Source: Clostridia bacterium (GTDB lineage Bacteria > Bacillota_A > Clostridia > Oscillospirales > CAG-272). From it: a stretch of 11,051 nucleotides of DNA. Below are positions 6,751-11,051 of this stretch, in pieces. The DNA lies in the NCBI GenBank assembly GCA_017959485.1, contig JAGDAM010000063.1, positions 1 to 11,051 on the forward strand, given 5' to 3'. Position 1 is the first letter of the stretch. The number at the start of each line of letters is the position of its first letter. Position numbers and translations under genes: made by a program. Below the pieces are notes generated by a model that worked only from the letters and a program-made list of their open reading frames with translations, did not search any database and was not told where the DNA came from.

Positions 6751-7943
6751 CAGATTAACGGCGCTCTCCACGTGAAGGCACGCCCGAGCTCTTCGTCCGG
6801 AAACTCGAACGGCAGGTTGAAAAATCTGCTTCCGGCCTTGAACTCGCCCGTAACGCGCCGCTCGATAAGCTTCAAAAGCATCTCGACGTCCTCGACGTTG
6901 TGCGCGTGCTTTCCCGGGCGGAAGTACCAGAACAGTTCTTCCTCCGCCCCGAGGAACTTATATACCTCACGGGCCGCCGTCGTCGTGATATAGGATCCGA
7001 CGGGATTGGCCCACAGGTCTCCGGCCGCCTCCGACACGAACAGGGTGCGCGGGGCGATCATTGCCTTGAGAAAGTGGCAGTCGAACGGCAGTTCGTTTTC
7101 TCTTTGCGTGTATTCCGCCATGCCCGGGCCGATCCAGAAGGGGAAATTGCGGTACAGATCCGCGAGGGTCTCGCTGCGCTTCGGTTCGGCCCCCTCATAG
7201 CTTCCGGCGATATGCACCCGGTAGCAGGAGCAGGCGCCGGCGCAGGTCTCGTTGGGATTAACAATCGCTGCGCGTGTGTCAAGCGCTCCGGCGAGCGCCG
7301 CGGTCTTGCCGCCCCTTGAGTGGCCCGAGAAAACCACGCAGTTCATATCTGTTTTGCCGATTATCTCCAGAGCGTCGGTGACGCGTGAGTATCCCCACGC
7401 CCAGGCCCCGAGGGCTCCGAAGGTGTAACCCGGGTAGGTGCGGTAGAGCGCCCCCGCCTCTTCCCTTTTCTCGTTTTTCACGTCGTGGGCAAGTTCGGTC
7501 CTGTCGAAAAGAGCCCAGGCGACCCCGCTCTCGAGCGCGGTCTCGATCCAGTCGGCGCGGGTGACGTAGCCGAAGCAGAGGTCTCCGTCGACGATGACCG
7601 GAACCTTCTGCGGCGAAAGTCCGTACGCCTCGGGCGGAAGTATGAGTTTTAACCTGAATGAAACCGGATTCTCGCGGGTGCCGGTGCGGATAAGATAGCT
7701 GTTCTCGCGGCCGCCGGCGTAGAGCTTCTCAACCTCGAGAAACTCCGGCTCGGGAGGCATCGTTCCGTACTGCAGTTCGACTGCCGTGCGGTATATCTCG
7801 CTCCGTCGCGTATCCCATTCGGAAGGATCGCGGATCCTTTTGCCGCTCTCCGAAAGAAACGGATCGGGCAGTTCTCCGAGAAGCTTGTAATCGGTTATCT
7901 TAAGCATTCCCCGGTAGACCAGCGGTCTGTCGGCTAAAGACAT
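6750..7943 (-). CDS. CE15-like alpha/beta-hydrolase (glucuronoyl esterase-like)
   Basis: This is a 397-residue alpha/beta-hydrolase resembling carbohydrate esterase family 15, whose members cut esters of 4-O-methyl-glucuronic acid in plant cell wall. The nucleophile elbow is GHSRGG (207-212) with Ser209, matching the CE15 GCSRxGKGA pattern. The acid is probably Glu232 (NPNE), 23 residues later. LPFDCHFLKAMIAPRTLFVSEAAGDLWANP (285-314) is a strong CE15-like segment, and the base is His346 or His348 (GKHAH). No signal peptide is seen, so it should act inside the cell on imported oligosaccharides or on another ester. The ATG at 7943 has AAAGGAG 8 nt upstream. It is the first gene of a probable operon with the PHP and ABC genes. 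Family is fairly sure, substrate is inferred. Confidence 0.82.
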   Translation of the reverse strand: MSLADRPLVYRGMLKITDYKLLGELPDPFLSESGKRIRDPSEWDTRRSEIYRTAVELQYGTMPPEPEFLEVEKLYAGGRENSYLIRTGTRENPVSFRLKLILPPEAYGLSPQKVPVIVDGDLCFGYVTRADWIETALESGVAWALFDRTELAHDVKNEKREEAGALYRTYPGYTFGALGAWAWGYSRVTDALEIIGKTDMNCVVFSGHSRGGKTAALAGALDTRAAIVNPNETCAGACSCYRVHIAGSYEGAEPKRSETLADLYRNFPFWIGPGMAEYTQRENELPFDCHFLKAMIAPRTLFVSEAAGDLWANPVGSYITTTAAREVYKFLGAEEELFWYFRPGKHAHNVEDVEMLLKLIERRVTGEFKAGSRFFNLPFEFPDEELGRAFTWRAPLI

Positions 7944-8024
7944 TTTTCGGCTCCTTTCGTCGTGACGAACACGCTCTGTTAATTAAGTCGGTTCATTTCG
8001 GTCCGCTCGGGCGCACTGAGGTTA

Positions 8025-8163
8025 GGGCAATGCCGCTCCGCGGCATAACCCATACCGGTACGAAAATGACAGTCAGGATGTGTGCGGTGAAAAGCTCGGT
8101 ATTACCCGCACAGGCGCGGAAAGCGTCGGCTGAATCCGTGCAGCGAACCCGTGCGGTATTGCC
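8025..8163. mobile_element. Decayed relative of the 3415-3526 foldback element
   Basis: The right end 8137-8163 reads CGTGC, then GAA, then GTGCGGTATTGCC, matching the right arm of the 112-bp element at 3497-3522 with a few changes and one inserted base. The left end starts GGGCAATGCCGC (8025-8036), a diverged form of GGCAATACCGC. The ends still pair over about 12 positions, but the interior is different and flanking bases do not match, as expected for an old copy. A 7-bp hairpin (8030-8046, ATGCCGC, loop TCC) has formed at the left end. A third stub, AAGGCAATAT, lies at 8226-8235. Confidence 0.55.
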
Positions 8164-8174
8164 AAAACGCTCCA

Positions 8175-8222
8175 TTATCGCATCCGCGCGCCCCGGTTTT
8201 CCGTGGCGCGCGGATGCGATAA
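8175..8222 (-). terminator. 18-bp-stem hairpin after the lipoprotein gene
   Basis: Bases 8175-8192 and 8205-8222 are perfect reverse complements (18 bp, GC-rich core GGCGCGCGG), with a 12-nt loop that can form 3 more pairs. It starts 12 nt after the lipoprotein stop, where a transcription terminator would be expected. On the minus strand the stem is followed by TGGAGCGTTTT, so only a short, late T run is present. It is either a weak intrinsic terminator, a 3'-end protecting stem or part of the adjacent inverted-repeat element. Confidence 0.5.
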
Positions 8223-8234
8223 ATCAAGGCAATA

Positions 8235-9743
8235 TCAGTCCACGAGATTCTCGTCGGTGGGATTCAAAGCGCCGGCAAGTTCGTTTATGCCCTTCCGATA
8301 GTCTTCCAGGAAGTCTTCGAAAGATTCCTCGTTCATCGTGAGTACGTCGGTATATTTCGAAGGCGCCTTCGGAGCAGATGCGCTCTTGTTGACAATCAGC
8401 GAATACTTTCCGGAATAAGGAAGTTCGACCTTCTCTCCGTCGACGGTGATCGAACCGAGAGTCAGCGTGTAAACGCCGCCTTTCTTTGTATAGTTGAGTT
8501 TGACGACGGTTTCGGAGGTCTTATTGTCATACTCCCAGGTGTCGCTGTTCCAGACCCTCTTGGTTTCCTTAACGGTAACCTTGACGATACCGTCTTCCTT
8601 TGTGTATTTCAGGGAAACCTCGGGAATTCCGTCGATATTCGTTTCAAGAGTGCACCTGAAGGCCTCCTTGTCGTCCTGGGTCACGCGTACCCAGAAGTAC
8701 TCCGCGTCATTATCACCGCGCTTGATCGAGACTTTCAGTCCTTCGAAGGTCTTGAAAGTCTTTCCGAGCTCGGCTCCGATTACGACCTTCTGACCGTTGG
8801 CCTTCAGCGTCACTTCCGCCTTCATGATGGCGCCGGAACTGTTGAGCCAGTATTTTACGGTGACCGAAACGTTGTTCTTTTCGATATTGTCCGCGATCTC
8901 GTCAACCGTATCGTCTATCTCGTCATACAGGTCTCCGACGTCCTCGAATTCGCCGATGAGAGAAAGCACTCTCTCTTTTATGAAGTTTTTCAGTTCCTTG
9001 TCGGCCTTGGCGTCCTTCCAGAACGACCTGAGCACCGACTCTATGGCGTCGGAAGAGAGCTTTACGGTGACCGCTATCGCGGGAACGTCCCTCTCGTCAA
9101 ACACGGTTGTCTCGGCGTCGGCATCCTTCTCATACTCGGCGTTGTCCGAGATGAGCTTATAGAGTTTCTTTACGTATTTGTCGTAAAGCGAGCGGAATTC
9201 CTTGTCGGTCTTGTTGATCTCCTTCACGTCCTTGATGACGTCAAGGATCTGGTCATATTCCTCGTCGCTCACCGAATATTTGCTCTCGCTTTCGGGAGCG
9301 AATACCGATTTGGCTATATTTTTAGCCGCCTTGTCGAGATTCAGTCCGTAGGCCTTGTCGCCCAGGATTTCCTTGCATTCCGCAACTATCGCGGACGAAG
9401 ACGCGTACACGCCGCCGTTGTAGGTCTTTTCGCCGAGTTTGGCGTCGAGAACCGCGGCAGCCGTTTTCTTGTCGCTGTTGGCGTAAAGCGTGAACGATAC
9501 TCTGCCCTTTTCCGAACCGTCTCCGAAATCAAGGTCTTCCGCCAGCAGGCAGATCGAGCCGCCGGCCGCGGCCTTCTCCGCCGTCGCTATAAGTTCGACG
9601 TTTTCCATCTTTTCGGCGGTTCTGGAGACGGCTTTCTGGAAAAGCGCCTTCGGCGATTCGTTGGCGGCGCAGGATACGCAGCCGAGCAGGAGCGACAGCA
9701 GCATAGCCGCCGTCAGAATCAGTGATGTAATCCTTCTTTTCAT
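8235..9743 (-). CDS. Lipoprotein of unknown function
   Basis: This is a 502-residue predicted lipoprotein. The N-terminus has two arginines, a hydrophobic stretch (about 6-21) and a lipobox LLGC with Cys22 as likely lipidated residue (Cys25 is an alternative), so it should be anchored to the outer face of the cell membrane. The middle (about 150-295) is rich in Lys/Asp/Glu and looks helical, including an acidic stretch near 270-295. The C-terminal half alternates short strands (VSVTVKYWL, VSLKYTKEDG, VVKLNYTKKGG), suggesting a beta-sheet domain. I recognise no family; a LolA/LppX-like sheet is only a thought. The ATG at 9743 has GGAGG close upstream, and the gene has its own strong promoter. 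It appears to be transcribed alone and ends before a large hairpin. Confidence 0.88.
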   Translation of the reverse strand: MKRRITSLILTAAMLLSLLLGCVSCAANESPKALFQKAVSRTAEKMENVELIATAEKAAAGGSICLLAEDLDFGDGSEKGRVSFTLYANSDKKTAAAVLDAKLGEKTYNGGVYASSSAIVAECKEILGDKAYGLNLDKAAKNIAKSVFAPESESKYSVSDEEYDQILDVIKDVKEINKTDKEFRSLYDKYVKKLYKLISDNAEYEKDADAETTVFDERDVPAIAVTVKLSSDAIESVLRSFWKDAKADKELKNFIKERVLSLIGEFEDVGDLYDEIDDTVDEIADNIEKNNVSVTVKYWLNSSGAIMKAEVTLKANGQKVVIGAELGKTFKTFEGLKVSIKRGDNDAEYFWVRVTQDDKEAFRCTLETNIDGIPEVSLKYTKEDGIVKVTVKETKRVWNSDTWEYDNKTSETVVKLNYTKKGGVYTLTLGSITVDGEKVELPYSGKYSLIVNKSASAPKAPSKYTDVLTMNEESFEDFLEDYRKGINELAGALNPTDENLVD

Positions 9744-9789
9744 AGCATCCTCCGTTTATGAATCAGTACTGTATGGACTCGCTGTATAT

Positions 9790-9818
9790 ATTATATCAGC
9801 AAACAAACGCGTTGTCAA
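9790..9818 (-). promoter_or_regulatory. Perfect sigma-A promoter of the lipoprotein gene
   Basis: On the minus strand TTGACA (9813-9818) and TATAAT (9790-9795) are both exact consensus hexamers with the ideal 17-bp spacing. Transcription should begin near 9783, giving a leader of about 40 nt with the ribosome site GGAGG near 9749-9753. The -35 hexamer contains the TGA stop (9815-9817) of the upstream YolD-like gene, so the promoter begins exactly where that gene ends. Such an exact match predicts strong, constitutive expression unless repressed. Confidence 0.9.
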
Positions 9819-10147
9819 GCGCGAACCGGCGGGCGGTCGGAAATCGAGTAAACGTCATCAAATCTGACCTGCACTCCCGACACGCAGAGTTTTCTCCCGA
9901 CAGGATCGAGATAATCCACCCTTCCGCGCTTTACGGTATAGCGAAAATCCGAGTAAAAACACACTTCGACGGCGCTTCCGCGCTCCAGTCTCCCGAGGAC
10001 GCGGGAAACCGTTTCCGACTCCTCTTCGGAGAGTTCGCGTCTTTCCTCCCTGGTATGAAGTCTTTCCCTCTCGGCGAGCGCCTCCTTCAGTCCTTTCATC
10101 GCGTCGAAAGCGACGAAAAGCTTAGCTCTTTCCTCTCTTGTCATCAT
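9815..10147 (-). CDS. YolD-like protein
   Basis: This 110-residue protein matches the YolD-like family, small partners usually encoded beside UvrX-type Y-family polymerases in Firmicutes; their exact role is unsettled. The family pattern is seen as FDAMKGLKEAL (14-24), ERRELSEEE (35-43), LERGSAVEVCFYSDFRYTVKRGRVDYLDP (54-82) and VRFDDVYSI (94-102). Length is typical. The start ATG at 10147 (or the next codon, ATG at 10144) lies inside the end of the polymerase gene, overlapping it by 26 bp, so the two are co-translated. No strong ribosome site is visible, which fits coupling. Regulation would be set upstream of the polymerase, outside the window. Confidence 0.88.
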   Translation of the reverse strand: MMTREERAKLFVAFDAMKGLKEALAERERLHTREERRELSEEESETVSRVLGRLERGSAVEVCFYSDFRYTVKRGRVDYLDPVGRKLCVSGVQVRFDDVYSISDRPPVRA

Positions 10148-11051
10148 ATCCGGCTCTGTGCCCTCCTATAAATCCGTTCCGCTCGCGCTGAGTGCCCTCG
10201 GGCAGGAAGTCGGTGCCGCTGAGCACCGCGTTGCGCCCGTATCTGTCACGGATTCCGATGACAGTCCGCCGCAGACGCAGTTCGCGCTCCGCGGCCTCGG
10301 GATCGGTGAAGACGTCGTATCCGACGCATTCGCCCCGGCAGACGTTCTCAAACGCGATGCCGAGACGCCGCACCGGAGCCGCGTCGCAAGCCGTCCGGCG
10401 GTAGAGCCGCACTGCGGCGTCGGTTATGACCGACGCGAGGCAGGTCGCCGCGCCGAGACGGGCCGACGCGCGCGAGGGCGGCAGCGCTTCCCGGGAATAG
10501 GCGACGAATATCGATATTTTCGAGGTCGCGACGCCTCTGCGAACCAGCTCGTCGGCGCCGTTGCGCGCCATTTCCGCCATTACCGTTTCTCCCTCGGACC
10601 TGGTGTAGTCGCGCGGAAGTATCTGCGTGAAGGAGACCGAATTTGTCTTCGGACGGTACCGTTTAATATCCGATATGAGGCAGGGCTCCCTGCCCCAGGC
10701 GTGATCTATCAGCAGCTCGGCGTTCCTGCCGAAAAGACGGTAGAGCAGTTCGGGTGCGGCCTGGGCCACCCCGCGCATGTCGTATATTCCGCACCCGGCG
10801 AGCCGGTTCGCGGTACCTGCGGCAACCATCCAGAAATCGGTGATCGGCCGGTGATCCCAGAGGGTCCCGCGGTAGATATCCTCGTCGAGAAATCCGACGT
10901 GATCGGGGGAGTGCTTGGCGGTGATGTCGAGCGCGATTTTGGCAAGATAAAGATTCGTTCCTATGCCGGCGGTTGACGGTATCCGGCAGCGCAGGGCAAT
11001 CTCGTTCATAAGGTGCCTGGCAAATCCGACCGGGTCGGAATGCTCCCGGAC
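10122..11051 (-). CDS. Y-family DNA polymerase, UvrX/UmuC-like (partial, 5' end outside window)
   Basis: This is the C-terminal 309 residues of a translesion DNA polymerase. The frame stays open to the window edge (in-window residues 1-14 read VREHSDPVGFARHL), so the ATG at 11009 is internal and not the start. The palm-domain motif GIGTNLYLAKIALD (in-window 29-42) is diagnostic of DinB/UmuC proteins. The thumb helix-hairpin region follows (about 80-120, LAGCGIYDMRGVAQ), then the little-finger domain from about SVSFTQILPRDYT onward (about 140-250). The catalytic acidic residues of the N-terminal palm lie outside the window. The closest type is the Firmicutes UvrX/YqjW-like group, paired with YolD as here. 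Expression is often damage-induced, but the promoter is not in view. Confidence 0.9.
   Translation of the reverse strand, partial: VREHSDPVGFARHLMNEIALRCRIPSTAGIGTNLYLAKIALDITAKHSPDHVGFLDEDIYRGTLWDHRPITDFWMVAAGTANRLAGCGIYDMRGVAQAAPELLYRLFGRNAELLIDHAWGREPCLISDIKRYRPKTNSVSFTQILPRDYTRSEGETVMAEMARNGADELVRRGVATSKISIFVAYSREALPPSRASARLGAATCLASVITDAAVRLYRRTACDAAPVRRLGIAFENVCRGECVGYDVFTDPEAAERELRLRRTVIGIRDRYGRNAVLSGTDFLPEGTQRERNGFIGGHRAGYDDKRGKS

Larger units (their letters stand above)
7944..8234. other. 291-bp intergenic region between lipoprotein and esterase genes
   Basis: It holds the esterase ribosome site (AAAGGAG, minus strand, near 7951-7957), an 8-bp TTAATTAA palindrome (7979-7986), a decayed foldback element (8025-8163) with a TGTGCGG/CCGCACA pair inside (8081-8112), and the long hairpin 8175-8222 just after the lipoprotein stop. 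No clear -35/-10 pair for the esterase operon was found; a promoter near TTAATTAA is possible but not supported. Confidence 0.6.

Noticed and set aside
11007..11009. ATG as the start of the Y-family polymerase
   Set aside because: The frame is open to the window edge and the upstream residues fit the palm domain, whose catalytic part must lie further upstream.

Overview
The window looks like chromosome from an uncultured, probably gut-associated member of the Clostridia (Oscillospirales-like). This is inferred from moderately high GC, purine-rich Shine-Dalgarno sites before most genes, a textbook sigma-A promoter, and a YolD-like protein paired with a UvrX-type Y-family polymerase, which is a Firmicutes arrangement. 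Intergenic arrays of small hairpins also fit. No rRNA, tRNA, CRISPR array or complete insertion sequence was seen.

All nine supported genes lie on the minus strand, so transcription runs from the right edge to the left. From right to left they are: (1) a Y-family translesion DNA polymerase, cut by the window edge, overlapping a YolD-like gene; (2) a lipoprotein of unknown function with its own perfect-consensus promoter, whose -35 box contains the stop codon of the YolD-like gene; (3) a 291-bp intergenic stretch with an 18-bp-stem hairpin and a decayed miniature inverted-repeat element; (4) a tight three-gene operon of CE15-like carbohydrate esterase, beta-helix/PHP metallohydrolase fusion and ABC ATPase; (5) a well-preserved 112-bp foldback element with 29-bp terminal inverted repeats; (6) a HAD-type nucleotidase, a GNAT acetyltransferase and a FAD-dependent oxidoreductase with gaps of about 52 bp; (7) a 794-bp gene-poor left end made of repeats.

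The left end holds a 178-bp-period duplication. Each unit carries hairpins of different sequence, each followed by the same 7-nt linker (GYGAAAW), and ends in a 16-bp AT palindrome. Further left-end hairpins resemble the intergenic repeats common in gut Clostridia.

Most distinctive are the hairpin-plus-linker array, the foldback family with copies at two loci (each between genes, one only 16 bp before a start codon), and the esterase/PHP/ATPase operon. In that operon an ABC ATPase has no permease beside it and is translationally coupled to a metal-dependent hydrolase. No complete new defence or mobile system could be demonstrated from the sequence alone.
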